Origin: Areca catechu
Lineage: Eukaryota > Streptophyta > Magnoliopsida > Arecales > Arecaceae
DNA length: 64,000 nucleotides
Assembly (NCBI GenBank): GCA_021397845.1
Contig: CM038052.1
Location: 41,562,949 to 41,626,948 of the forward strand
Direction of reading: 5' to 3'
Part shown: piece by piece, positions 35,101 through 50,100 of the stretch
How the letters are laid out: every line of letters starts with the position of its first letter
Position numbering within the stretch: position 1 is the stretch's first letter
Notes under the pieces: model-generated
Told to the model about the DNA's origin: nothing
The model's database searches: none
Seen by the model: the letters and a program-made list of their open reading frames with translations, nothing else
Made by a program: the position numbers and the translations under genes

Positions 35101-38100
35101 CTGTAGACATTATATTGACCAGTATAATAAACAATGTTGATGTGATGCTTACCTTTGTATGTGACAGATGCTGCTCTGGAATGCAAAAATATCATGGACA
35201 TTGTCGAATCTGCATGGCCTTATGGTATGCCTGAGGGAGTTAGATGCGAGTCCAAACTGAAGGAAATGTTTCACAAAGCAATGGAATTGCTTCCTAAGCT
35301 TTGGAAGCAGGCTGGTTTTCTTGAGGAAGCTATTTCTGCATATCGCCGTGCTCTTGTTAGGCCATGGAGTTTAGATCTGAAAAGGTGGGCTAGCCTACAG
35401 AAAGACTTGGCAACAATTTTACTATATGGTGGAGCTGAAGTGCCCCTGCCTCCACAATTTCAACAAGTTTGGGGACATATGACCCCTACAAGTAACATAG
35501 ATGAAGCAATACTTTTGTTGCTGATACTCATGAGAAAGGTAGCCTTTCAGGAAATAAATTGGGATGCTGAGATCATGGATCATCTCATTTATGCACTTTC
35601 ACTATCTGGACAATTTGAACTTTTGGCAGGTCATGTAGAACAAGTGTTGCCAGGTATCTATAGCAGAGGTGAAAGATGGTATCTTCTTGCACTTTGTTAC
35701 AGTGCTGCAGGACTAGATGATGTTGCATTGAACATTTTAAAAAAAGGTTTGGGTCATTCAGAAAGGAAACACAAACTGCATCTGCCATCACTTCTATTAG
35801 GAGCAAAGTTGTGTTATAAAAACCCAAATCGTGCTTGTGAAGGGATAAACTTTGCAATGAAGGCAATTGAATTCACTAATAATCAAGAAAAGCATTTAAG
35901 GGGTGTTGCTAGCCACTTGCTTGGTGTTTGCTATGGATATTGTGCTAGGTCCTCCATCTCTGATTCACAAAGACTGAGGTTACAAAGTGAATCTCTTAAG
36001 TCACTACACCATGCTGCAACTATTGAGAAAGATGATCCTGAGGTCATATATAGCCTTGGGAGGGAGAATGCAATACAACGAAATCTTGACACAGCTGTTG
36101 AAAGTGCAATAAGATATCTGGATATTGTGGCTGGGAGCTCGGTGAGTGGCTGGAAACTATTAGCTCTTGTAGTATCTGCAGAGCAGAACTTCAAAGATGC
36201 TGAAGCAATAGTTGATCTTGCTATAGATGAGACTGGAAAAGTGGATCATTTGGATTTTCTACAGTTAAAGGCTTTACTTCAGGTTGCCCAGGAACATCCC
36301 AGGAATGCGATAGATACTTACAGAATTCTGCTTGCCATGATTCAGGTGCAGAAGGAACTTAGGTCTTGGAGCACCAATTCTGAGGTGTGCATCCCTTTTT
36401 GGATTATATTTGCAATGATCAAATTAGCATACATGATCTTTGTCATCAAACCTGTTTGGTGTTTTTGCTGCCTTTTCGGTTTCTAGTGTTTCTTATCGTT
36501 CTCAGTTTATCTGTTTCCATCTTTCTATCTGTTTTTGGCAGGTTAAAGCAGTAAAAGATTTAGAAATGGAAGCATGGCTAGATTTGTCATTCATTTATAC
36601 AAAACTGGAATCATGGACTGATTCGTATGTTTGCTTGGAAAAAGCCAAATCTGTTGAAATTTTCTCTCCAAAGTGCTGGCATGCAACAGGTTATTATACC
36701 ATCTAAGAACTTGATTACAATGTATTTCATTTCCTTTTTATTCTATCTACCAGTAATTTGTCGGCTGTCTATATGCCTGACAGTAAATAGCAAACCATGT
36801 AGGCATCTAAGGTGGAATTACATGTTCTCATCCTATTAGGCATGCCAAGCATCTTTTTTAAGAGAATCAAGAAATGTTGGAAGCATTGTAAACATTGTGC
36901 ATCTACTTGGAGCAACTAGGCCAAATTATATACAACTACATCATTTTTCTCAAAATACATAGAACTATACAATGGACATGCCTCAATGATTGCGCTGTAT
37001 GTATTCAAATGTGTATAGATATTTAGTAATACGTAGAGGTACAAAATAACAAGCTTAAAAACTCCTTTAAAGTCAAGGAGGATCATATACCAATGGTTTT
37101 CCTAGTTAGAATACTAACTGCTATGGGGATGCGGGACTTATCATACATGCACAGCAACAGATATTGAAGGGACCTTTCAAAGTTCTGTTCTAACTTTTAG
37201 ATAGATCAATTAGAATATGAAGAGTAGGAAGTCGCCCAGAGGCTGGTTGGAAATATGATATCACCTTCTCTTTCTAGGAACAATGATAAACAAAATGATA
37301 GTGGGTCTTAATATAACTGTTTCTGTCATGGAACTTTTAGTTGACCGCTAGCCATCAAAATAAAGGTGATTAGCAATAAGATCGCAAAGCTTGAAATTCT
37401 TTGTGGAAGTCTACCCCTTGACGTGGTTCTCTGATTTGATTCTCTGGCATGGACCATACTGCTACTATTACTTCTTCATGAGACAGAGACATCACCATGG
37501 AAATGGAGACCACCATACTATTCCCCTAGAGTTCTTCCCATAAGAAGCTACAGCAGCACCATGATGGGGCTCGGTAATGAAGTCGGTTAAAATACTGCTT
37601 GGTGAGAGGTGAAGTGGCTTGTAAATACCATAAGGGAAGTGAATTTGATTCGATCTCGTTAGCTCTTGGACCATCTAATTGCTTCACTGTGTATAGCTCC
37701 CTGCTTTTCATGATTAATTGTTATAGAAGGCAAAGCTACCATTGCCCATACTAGCAAAATAAATTTGAAGGTAGACAATCTTAGTGCTAGGCTTGTGGTC
37801 AAGAGGGATGATGCTATACTTCTCCTTGGTACTAAGTACGGTCCATCTTTTTGTTAGTATTTAATGAGACTAGAGAGTCACGTGAGAAAATGGAAAACTC
37901 AATGGTAGGGCATGAACACTGACATTTTGGTATATTAAGCATCATATTAACCATAAAGAACGCTTGGAGAAGGACAAAAGAATTGATGCAAGCATCACTG
38001 AGTAGGGAGAAACCTGTGATGCTTGGTTGACTGAGCACAATGTGGTCAATAATAAACTGACAGATCTTCTGAACAACCTTGGTGGTGCCATGTTGAGAAA

Positions 38101-41100
38101 ACCTGTGGTAGATATATTGAGGAAGCTCACAAGAAATCTGAAAAGTGGTTGCTTTTTCTGTGAATTATAGATCTTTGGGAAAATTTGCTAAAATTAGCAT
38201 GACCATGTGCTTTAGAACAAGGTTACACATAAGGTTGGATAACCTAAGTTTTTCAAACTCAAAATATACGAGCTATCAAGAGAGTATACATTTACTGGAA
38301 GGCTGGTTGTTACTCAGGCACTTTGTGGAAGGAAAGCATTGCTTGCGGTAGGCCATTATACAATAAATTTACTGGTGGCAGGTGAAAATTGGCTTAAAAA
38401 AATTGTTCTTGTAGTTAACAAGTCATGTGTGGTATCACAAGCCACCAAACAAGGCTTATATAGTACTTAAATAAGGCAAGTATATTGAAACAATTGACAG
38501 GCACATTAATTTGTTCATTGTCGTCATCATCATCATCAAGCAGATATTACCAAAGGATCTAATTTCCCTTCCAAACAGCTATGGATCATATTCTGGTTGA
38601 GCAGGCCCAATAGAAAAATCAAGCAGATATTGCCAAAGAATTGAATACCAAACCATACCGGTCCATGTCAGGCATATTGCATACCACACTAAGTGCTAGG
38701 GAATTGGCAGTAGGTCATCCCTATACCAAGTGACGATACCAAGGGATTCACCATACCTACAGTTGGTACAAACCAAGGTTCTCGGTTCCATCCCAAACCG
38801 TCCGGTTCGGGGCAATCATATCGTACCGACCAAGAGTCGGTACGGTTCAGCTATGAAAAATGGTCCAAAATCCCGGACCGTTCAAAAAATGTTATATTGC
38901 ACCGGTACGGCATGGTACCGTACCCGTGCACTTTGCTCGGTTCAGGTCTGGTTCAGGTTAAACAATGTAGCCATTAAAAAGGGAAGGAATTTTTTGAAAT
39001 TTTATGGGCCCAGTATGAGGTCAGGTACAGGACGGTATGTTACGGTATGGTATCATACCAGTCGATGATCGGTACGGGCCCTGGTACTGGTTCAGTATTC
39101 CTTGGTACAAACTATACCTGTTGGGTGCTCATATGGATACTGAAATCAACACTTATAACTTCAAATGTTATGGTCAACTTTCAATCTGATGTCAATCCTC
39201 TAGAAATTGGTGTCATCTTAGCAAGGAGCAACCCTATAAATCTCTCCTAGAGTTTGAAAAAGGGGAAGATAATAACTTTTGATATAAGGAATTGTGTTCA
39301 TCTTAAAGGCACAAATGGACTAAAAAAACAAATAAAATGCAGTTCCATGCCCCTTTTTTTTTGGTCGACAGTTCCATGCCCTTTGATGTAATAATATTGA
39401 GAACTAATTAGCATTAATCAAGCTATGTTTAATATTTAGGTTGAGATGCCAAATAAGGAATATATTTATGTATTTGTAGCAAATAACTTAAGGGCTTGTT
39501 TGAGTAATCCAGTAGGGTTGGCTGAATTTTTGGCTGGATTCGTGGATTGGACCATTCATTTAATCATGCCTCATAGCAACCCTAAACCTCCCAGCCTAAA
39601 TCTTGTGGGAAGAAAAAAAACTTCCATGGTTTTTTATTCTTCCTATAGACTGATAGGTCCACAAACTAGGATTTAGGCTGGCAAATTAATAGGCTTGATT
39701 CCTGCAAGAATATCCAAATAGGCTCTAAGTGGTGAAAATTAGTTTTTTCCTTTGTAATTAGTGGGCCTACACATGTTAAACTGACAAACCACTACATCAT
39801 CCTATGTCTCACTAGTTTGTTATCTGATGTCCCCTCCCTTCTTCTCTTCAATGTTTTCTTAATTAAATAATTTGGTATTGAAGCAAGAAACCTCAAAATC
39901 TATAAGATAAGGATTTTATTTTATTTTGCCTTTCAAAAATAATTGTGGGAGAACCAATATGCATGTCACACCTTGGCCCGAGATCCAAGCTGGACATGTA
40001 ACAGGCGGCTGCATATCCATGGGGTTTCACCCTACAAGACATGCAAGGCTTGCTTTATACAAAATCTCAACTCAAGAATAAGGAATATTTGACTTCACAT
40101 AATTATTCAAAAGAGTCTACAGACTTAAAGATTCACATATAAATATCCAACAATTTAATCAAAGAAAGCTAATTCAATTTCTTCTAGTTCCTAAGCTCCT
40201 CATAGCTTGAACCCATGCTCCAAAGCTCTTGTGTATTAAAAAAAAATAGAAAAGAGGGACTGAGCCTTATAGGTTCAGTAAATTACCAATATCTCTGAGG
40301 GTTCAAGCATAAAATAATTTTTCAAAATATAGCAATTAAACAATATTAAGATACATGTATCGATATAATTTTTTTTTCTAAATCATGCCATGTATAATAA
40401 TAAAATATCAAATTCTCTAGTTTTTGGTGACTACGGCTATGATTATCCTTGTGACAAAGCTTGAAAGAGACTAGTACTAAAGATAAACATGCGACATATT
40501 AGTATGTGCTAGCGATTAGCTCTAATTAGCTAGACCCGAAAGAAACTAGCTCCAATTCACATGGCCATGATTAGTCTTGTAACAGGGCAAGGGACTAGTT
40601 CTGAAATACATACATGACACATCAGCGTGTGCCAGCAATCAGTCTGGACTAGCTAGGTCCGAAAGAACTAGGCTTGGTCGTGATCAGTCTTGATTGGCTA
40701 GGTTTGGAAGAAACATGTTTCTGACATTCAGCCAATGATCGGTCCCATTGACTAGACCCGAACAATAGTCTAACTATAGAGTTTTTTTTATTAATTCTCA
40801 TAATATAATTAGACTTATTTTCATCATTATCTTAAATTTGAAGTATGAGATATCTCGTTTCCAAAAAACAACAAACACTTTTTATTGAAAAGTTCATGCA
40901 AGGTGAGCATGCATAATCTTTTTTTCAAATGTCAAACAATATCAAAATAGATAAATCAATTTATTTCAAATTTGAAATTTGCAATAATAATATCAGTCAT
41001 CTTATGTTTCATCTATAATTTTGAATAGTCATTTTCATAAGAGCATGCATGATATAAATAATTTTTCAATTTTCTAAATATTTTCATATACATTATTTTA

Positions 41101-44100
41101 TAAATTCAAATGTGAAATACATGATATGTATTATAAAAAAATCCCAAAAAACAAAGGGAACTTACCATCTTAATTAGATCCAACAATCATAGCCTTCGAT
41201 CGTGCCTAATCCTTAGATTTGTGCTCATCTCGAGCTAAATCAAAATTCAGGATCCAATTGAATTCATCGATCAAAGAAAAAATTAGACTAATTAGGCTCG
41301 ATTTGATCAATCAATAGAGGATAGAGACTTGATTTGGGTTCAATCAATTCGTGATCTAATTGGTTCAACTCAACCAACATAGAAAGGAGAGGGATTCTCA
41401 TTTAGGCCAATTGGATTTTTGGGTTTGATTTACTTGGTATAGGTTCAATCACAGTCCGAACTATTTGGTTTGAGTTGACCAACAAGGTACAGGTCTAAAC
41501 CAATTTGGATTTTGGACTTAATCTAAGGGTGAGATCGTATCAAATGGATTCTCTCTCTCCCCCTCCTGCTCATGGCAAAAACAGGGTCCTACAAGGTTTT
41601 CCTGTGGCTTTTAAGAAGAATGGAAGAACGGCAAAGGGGGTTGGGGTTTGGTGGTGGTGCGGCTAGCATGGTTGCGGGGCAGTGGTGGCGTGGTCGCGGT
41701 GGCCAATGGTGGTGGCTATTTGGCCATGGATAGGGAAGTCGAGAGAGGGGGAAAAGGGGTCTTGCCCCTTGTTGCTTTGGTGGAGGCTTCCATAACCAAA
41801 GAATGGCACGGGAAGGTGCATAGCGGTGATGATAGAGCTTAGCTTGAGGTGATGGATTCCGGCAGGGATATGGGTGATGGATCTCGAAATAGTGGGGGCA
41901 GGGGAGTTTAGAGGGGAGGGAACTAGGTTGATTTGGGTGGCGGTGCTCAGCTACGATGGCATGGTGGTTGCCGGAGAGGAAGAAAGGAGAGGGAGGTGGC
42001 AGGGATTTTGATGAAGGATCTACCAGGGGGGCACTTAGTGCAAGGGATCTCCATATGAAATAAGGTCGGGCTAATGCTAGCCGTTCGTTGGTTACAACAG
42101 TACCCAATGGCCATTGGCCGTTATACCAACCCTGCGATTCCGCACTGGCCACTGTTAGGTGACCTTATCCCATATGGCAGGAGATCGAGCAGGGGATTGA
42201 GATTCTCCTATTCTGATCTCAAATCTCTCAAATTTTTTTTCCATATTTGGGTTGAGGTCAGTCGGGAGTATACCGACTTGGTCCTAAATGGGTCCATTTT
42301 GGACTGGTTCTCACATTCTCCCCTCAAAAAAATTTGGCCTTAAAATTTCAAATACCTGGCTCCTCAAAATGCTGAATATTTGTAGATCTAACCTTTTTGT
42401 TAATTAATCGATGCAATTTCATCATTAAATCATTTTATGAGGGAAAGGTCGATACCACTTGAATTGATCTGAATCGGAACCATTCGTTCATTTCTTTTTT
42501 TTTTTAAAAAATCAATATCTTAACTTCAGATAGGAATATCAAATTTCTTGTTAAAAACATTGACAGCTTTTGATTCAATCAATCTATCATAAGATTGTAA
42601 ACAAACTCTAATCTATTCAATAAATGATCATTCAAATATAAATATAAGATCGGCAAACAATCTCATACTCTTTCTAACATAGAGAGGCGTATAAGTTTCA
42701 AATTTAGGAGAAAAGAAATCTGCCTATAAACATTCCAACTCCAAAGAAAAAGATTTCTAGCACAATAGATAGGGGACATATTAGTAAAAATCATGTGGCG
42801 ACATCCAAAATAATTCGGAATCAAAATTATTATTGTTTCTATTATCAATGAAGTTCTCTACAAGGAATATCGCATCATTTTGTCTATCATAAATTTTCTA
42901 GTTTAAATAATTAATATTGTTATTACTCCAAACCACTATACTTTCACTGTGCACCAAAATTATTTAGATTTACTAAATGACTTCATATCAAAAAACTATT
43001 CTATATCATAAATTAAGAAAGTCAGAATTTTAAATTCTAGGCAAAGCAATAAAGGAATCTTTTCAGTCTAATTACCAATTTACCTTGAGTACATTTATCT
43101 TGACTAAGCCATAATCTAGTTATCATATTCAAAATCATCATTAGGATTCACATGTAGGTTTGAAATTTGAGAAATATGACAATCAAATATTCTAAAAATT
43201 TTTCTTAGCCCGAACTCATATGTATCACTTTGTCCATGTTTGGTAATTTTATCAAACTGAACACATGATTACTTCACTTGAATGCTAGTAAACTATCCGA
43301 TCATTTAGATCATTCATAATGCTCAATGTATTTTTATATCAAAGCACGGACTCTTTCCAAGAATGCTCTGCAACTTGGCACCTTTATACCAACTCTAGAA
43401 TTTTGCCCCTTAGGTATCATATAATTCAAAGTATCATCTCTCGACTAGAATTATATAACTAGATATGAATTAATTATCAAAAGTATTCTACCACATTTAA
43501 GATTAAGATATAGTCTTAACAAGATTAGCACTAAATAAGTGACCAAGAGTTTGAGGTTAAAATCATCATCTTGATATGATTGCACGTTCATTCAAGATTC
43601 CGTTTGGATCAATTAGATGCTAAATCCTCACTGTTTGAAGTTATTAGTTGACTATGCTGTCCTTACTTATTATGTTCAGATAGAGTGTCTAATAGGGACA
43701 TTTGTATAACTTATTTTTTAAATTAATATAAATAAGGGAGTTCGTGTAGGGGTTGGTGAATTTTTCCACACTTCTCAATATGGTATTAGAGCGAAGTAAA
43801 CCCTAAGCCCTCTTTTTCTCCCCTTTGCTCATCTTTCTTTCCACATCGCTACATCACCGATGCCCTTCGTTTCTCTCTACTGTCACATCGCTACATATCC
43901 TCTCTCTCTCTCGTTTGCTAATCTCTCTCTCCCCCTTCATTTCACATCGCTTCCTTCATGCTATACATCAAGGGGAAGAGCGAAGTCGCTTCATTTTGCG
44001 TCGCTTCGCTTCCCTTCCCATTCACTTTCGAGAAAGAATGGAGTCCTAGCACCGCTTTTCTGACAAAAGTAGCCCCCTAGCCGATAGTCATCATCCTCAT

Positions 44101-47100
44101 CTCATCGCTAATGCCCCTAGCACCGCTTTCCTAATAGAAGTGGCCCCCTAGCCGACCGTTGTCGTCCTCATCTCCTCATGATGCCCGCCCTGATCCGAGC
44201 CTATTAGGGAAGCCCTACATTCTCTCTAGCCCTATCCTCCCTTCCATTCCTTTCCAATCATATCTTCCATCCGTGAGAAGCTTGGACAACAAGTTTTTTT
44301 TGTGTTGGGTGTTTTTGCGTCCTTAAGAAGTCTCAATCGAATGAGAGGGGGCCGGTTGATTGTGGCTAGTGCTTGGATGGAGGGCTTGGAGCGGTGATTT
44401 TTATCTATTTTTCTGATCTCGGATGTTGGCTAGGAACGGTGAATAGGGGAGACTTGGATGGCCTTTCCTCTATTTTTTTGGGAGGTTCTTGTGATCTTGC
44501 TCTTAATGAAGTTACGGTGACTAGGAGCATCAATGACCGTGTAGTAGTACTTTCTTGTGGTTTGCTTGGCCTTTCCTCTGTTCTATTTTTTTTGCTTCTC
44601 ATCCTAGTTTGATGTTGCTGCTATATTCATCCTCGGTATGGTGTATAATTTTTTTTTGGTTGGGAGGAAAGGCAATCGAAAAGGGTTCCTCTTACTTGTC
44701 CTTACAAACCTGTGGACAAGAAAGATACTCAAGGTGGCAATGAAACACACACACAACCAGAATCTAAAAAAGCTATTGCAGTCTATATTCTTGATTTTGT
44801 GACAAAAGAATATTCTTAGAAATGCAGGATTTTCTACTGCCTTCTTGTGTACCGCCTCCTCTATTAATTATTATGGACAACAATCTTCTACTTCCACATA
44901 TGATCAAGTTCTCAAGAATTTGATTAGTACCACCATCAAGTTAAATGGTGCTATCTTATCTGGGTTCAATCTTTTAAGATTTTCTTGGGTGCTCAACAAA
45001 AACTTGAGCATCTCCTGTTAGGACCACTAGCTATACAAATCCTTCTTATAAAGGATGGCTTACCAATAAATATTATGTACGTGCATGGCTGATCAACAGT
45101 ATGGAGGCCTCTATTTCTCCCAGTGTTGTGTTTCTTGACTTCACCAAAAAAATTTGGGATTCTCTGCATGATTTGTACGGCAACGAGAAGAATCTCTTGA
45201 ATTTTTGAATTTTATGAGAAGTTGTCATTACATCAAGGTGATAAAATAGTTACTCATTACTATGCGGAGCTTCATTCTATTATTGATGAACTTGATGTTC
45301 ATCCGCCTTTTGTTGTGGATATACAGCAACTAAAGGAATATCCTGAAGGCTTAGTTGTCACAAAGTTTCCATTTAGCCTACGTCTGGAGTTGGCCAACCA
45401 GATGCGTGGCCTTATCCTTGGTGCTAACTCAGTTCCATCTTTATTTTCAACTTTTAACCGAGTACTCAAGGTTTCTGTGAGTACGTCTATTCCTATCCCT
45501 GAGGCTTTGACCTTCATTACAGGTACTCGTGGCCATGGCTGTGGTCATGATTCCGGGTGTGGCTGTGGTGGTGGTCGATTTTCTTCTGATAAAGGCATGT
45601 GCATGTGCTCTCATTGTGGATGCAATAATCATATTTTGGATCGTTGTTGGGAGAAACATGGTAAGTCGGATTGGGCTCAATTGGCCTCGACTACTACTAG
45701 GACTAATTCTTCTACATAGAATAGTGCTGCGACTCCTTTGTTTGTCCAAATTTTCTAGGCTAAGTATATGCGTTTCCTCTAGTCTCAAGGGGCGACGCCT
45801 ACTACTGCTACTCATGCGGCTCCTTCAGGTAGCTCCTTTAGGTATTGGTGCTTTTGTTGCTACCTTTGGTAGTCCATGGATTTTAGATTTAAGAGCCTCT
45901 AATCACATGACAAATATAAAATCCCAGTTCTCTTCATTTTCGTTTATTGTCTCCACTCCGTCTGTTACCACTGCTTATGGCTCCCCTTATCTTGTTAAAG
46001 GAACTAGAATGGTTTCGATTTTATCTGGCCTCTCTTTTTAATGCATTTTATATTCTTAATTCTTCTATTAGGCTTCTATCCATTAGCCAGCTTACTAAAT
46101 CCTATAATTGCTCTGTAACTTTCTTTCCTACTTATTATATTTTTTAGGATCTATAGCCTGGGAAGAGGATTGGATTGGACCATGAGCATGACGGATTATA
46201 CTTTCTAGATGATGCGACTACACCTTATGGCTTAGTAGTGTCTATCTCTGAGTTCCCTCTTCTTTAGCACTATCAATTAGGTCATCTCTCTCTTTGCAAT
46301 TTATAGTCATTTTGTTCCGGTCCTCGATGTCCTCATTTGAGTGTGAATCATGTCAACTAGGCAAATATCACCGAGCCTCATTTTTGGCTCGCCGAACTAT
46401 ATGTAGTTTTTTTGAATTAGTATATTCTGATGTTTGTGGTCATTTTCGTGTTCAGTTAGTTCAAGGCTTTTGTTATTTTATTAATTTTATTGATGATTAT
46501 ATTTGTGTCATCTGGGTCTGTATGTTGAAAAATCAAGGTCAAGTTTCTAATGTTATTCAAACATTCTTTAATAAAATTAAAAATCAGTTTTCTACTACTA
46601 TTCGTATCTTGCACACTGATAATGCCTTAGAATTTGTTCAAAAAGATATTTAATTTTTGTGATCATCATGGCATCGTTCATTAAACTACCTGTCATTACA
46701 CATTCTAGCAAAACAATGTCGTTGAAAGAAAATATCGTCATTTACTCAATGTAACCCGTACACTTATGGTTCAAATGCAAATATTAAAATATCTATGGAC
46801 CGACGCGGTTCTTACTGTGTGTCATCTTATCAACCATTTGCCATCTTCTGTACTTCATGGCAACATTTCCATTTATCGTCTATATCCATGTAAACTTGTG
46901 TTTTCATTTCCTCTTAAGGTCTTTGGATGTATCTATTTTATCCATATTCTTACTTCCACGAATGATAAATTATCTTCCAAGTTTGTTAAATGTGTCTTTG
47001 TTGGTTACTCAAACACTAAAAATGTATATCGGTGCTTTGATCCATCGTTTGGAGTTACTATCTTGCTCTGATGTCACTTTCTTCGAGTCCACACCCTATT

Positions 47101-50100
47101 TCTCGTCTTCTTCTAAGTCTGATATGGTCATTCCCTCTATTCACATTGAAAAGTCACTTCCGTTCCACCTCCAGTCTTACCTGATCCAAATCTCCCAGCT
47201 GTAGCTCCTAGTCATTAGTCTCTTTGTTCTCCTTCACTTGGTGATCTTGATCTTCCAATTGCTTTCAAAAAAGGTAAATGCTCTACAATTTATTCTATTG
47301 CTAATTTTGTGTCTTATGATCGTCTTCATCCTTTGTTTCGTCAGTTTTGCTCTCTTTAGCTTTTGTTTCTATTCTCAAGGATTATCGCGAAGCACTTAAT
47401 TCACCACACTGGAAGGCTACCATAGATGAGGAGATGATGGCTTTATTATCTCGCCATACTTGGGATTTGATGACTCCCTTCACATCTATTGATATTGTTG
47501 GTTATCGGTAGGTGTACACTGTTAAGTATAACTTGGATGGTTCTGCTGACCGCTATAAAGCTCGCCTGGTGACAAAATGGTACACCCAGACCTCTGGTGT
47601 TGATTATTTTGAGACCTCTCTAGTTGCATGCTTGAATTCTATCTGGGTCATCCTGTCTGTTGCTATTAATCCGGGATGGTCTATATGTCAGATGGATACG
47701 AAGAATGCTTTTCTGTATGGTAATCTTGATGAGGTTTATATGGAGCAACCTCCTGGATATGTTGCTCAGGTGGAGATGGTGTGCAAACTCAGAAAAGTAA
47801 TTTATGGTCTGAAGCAGAGTTCACATGCATGGTTTGATAAGTTGAGCAAGGTGATATTTTTTGTAGGCTTTACCTGATATAATTATGACATTCTATTTTT
47901 GTGCACAACAGGGTTATTGGGATGGTTATTCTAGCAGTATATGTCAATGATATTTTGTTAATAGGTAGTGACAAAATAGGAGTGGAAGAAACTAAGGTCT
48001 TTCTTAAATAATATTTTGTTATAAAAGATATGAAAAGATCTAGGTATTTTCTTGAAATTGAGTTAGCCAATGGAAAATAGGGTATTGTTTTATCGTAAAG
48101 AAAGTATGTACTTGATCTTCTAGAAGAAATTGGGCTTCATGGATGTAAACCTGAAATTACACTAGTGGATCAGAAAATGAATTTATGGGATGAGTTGGAA
48201 GAATTTCTTGATGTTAGTAGACATAGGAGACTTGTTGGAAAACTAATTTATCTCATAGTTACGAGGTCAAATACTACATTTGCAATGGCCTCATTAGTCA
48301 ATTTATGTAAAAACCTAGACAGGTACATTGGAAGGTTGTATTGAGGATACTCGCTTATGCGAACGGAGCATTAGACAAGGGATTGTTGTATAAAAGTAAA
48401 AGTTATGGTTACTTACGTATTGAGGTTTATTCAGACTCGGGATATGCTAGTGGTAGGAGTGATCGGAAGTCTACTTCTGATTATTGTACTTATGTAGGAG
48501 GAAACTTGGTAACCTGGTGAAGCATGAAACATAATGTTATATCTAGGTTAAGTGCTGAAGCAGACTACAGGGCTATGGCTCATGTTGCATGTGAATTGAT
48601 GTGGTTAAAGTCCTTAATGGCTGAAATTAGAATTTCTGTGGCAGGTCCTATGCCCATGTATTGTGATAACCAAGTGGCTATGTACATAGACTGTATCCCA
48701 GTATTTCATGAAAGAACCAAACATGTCAAGGTGGATTGTCACTTTGTGAGAGATGTTGTGAAGAAGGCATTATTTGTACTCTATTTACTCCTGCTAAGTA
48801 GTGCACTGATGTCTTCACCAAAGCTGTGTCGTGAGTGAGTTTAAGTCTTTATGTAACAAGCTGAGTATGTATGGTTGATGCATTTACCCTTTTCCTCATA
48901 ACATTTGAAAGTAGTACTTCCTCCCAACAAAATAGGGATGCTGCATTGGGCTATAGCCTAGCTCACAATATGAAGAGTTCGTTAACCCTGTACACTATTA
49001 CTTTTTGTTTGGTCTCTTCATTAAGCAGCTGTGTTTGAATGTAGGGATGATCTCACTAGATGGATTCCTTTTCTTCAATTGACCTCCTCGGTGAAGCCAA
49101 GGCATTCTACCTATGTGTATGGACTATATGTCTGCCAGATTCTATATTGTTGTTACTCCGATTACTTTTTAATGGTGGGAGCACTTGGAGTGTATTTCAG
49201 AATAATTTTTATGTTAGTGCCTATTAAATAAATGGTTTTATCTATTGGAATCTAAAGCATAAACAGTTTTTCACAAATATTGTTATAAGTTTTAGTTTTT
49301 GTCCAAGCAATGGTTGTGATGAAAAGGTGAAATCGTTAATGTGATTGACTTAATAAAGAAACAGGAGTACTCGTGAAATGATTGATCATTTATATAGTGA
49401 GAGGAAATAATCTATGTGATATATGATGTAATATATTATTCTTAAACATGATGGGTTAATGTGGGAACCAATTGCTGGTGTTTCCAATTTGAGTCTTAAA
49501 AGATCAACTTGGCTTGGAGAATCTGTGACGGTGTAGGTCTACATGGTTTACAAAGGTTGGCAGAAAGACAAAGGGATTCTACACTTGGGAATTTGATGAG
49601 ATCTCAAGATTTGCCTGTGTTTCTCATTAAGGATTGATGTATACATCTAGTGCCTACTTGATCCATTATGTATAGGACTAATGCAGAAAAATAGCTCCAG
49701 GTGGCAATGATTAAGATGTCAGTTGTCTTTCTTATGTTGGTTGACAGGTGACAAGATACATTTGCAATATTTTGTGGACACAGTGGACTTCATTAGTGTC
49801 AAAGATACATGATAATATTGAAAAATATGCCAAAGGAACGGTAAGATCAGGGATTTATGTGCCGATGCTGGTAGCTATGTTGCTTGTTGTGCCGTACAAG
49901 CATATATGTCATGTAGTGATGGCATAATAGACAAAAAAAAGACTCAGCACCGTCTGTTTAATTAAAATAAAAAAAAGAATTAATGAGTGTCATGCTGACT
50001 CATGCTGGGTGCTGGTAGTGGCCCAATGTGTTACATGCTGATCAGCACAGAACCACATGGTTTGATTCTTGAAACCTTGGATAGGATCTGCTAGTAATAC

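Larger units (their letters stand above)
43781..48850 (+). mobile_element. Decayed Ty1/copia element nested in NPGR1-like intron 4
   Basis: A primer site TGGTATTAGAGC (43781-43792, one mismatch) is followed by gag, protease, integrase, reverse transcriptase and RNase H remnants in the correct copia order, all on the + strand like the host gene. Frames are heavily interrupted. LTR boundaries could not be set. It is unrelated in detail to the Sirevirus at 11-22 kb and has a different gag type. Confidence 0.8.

Noticed and set aside
41589..42152. 187-codon minus-strand open frame rich in Pro, His and Ser
   Set aside because: It lies inside the GC-rich part of the gypsy LTR, has low-complexity composition and no domain; the opposite strand is also open. 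Treated as compositional.
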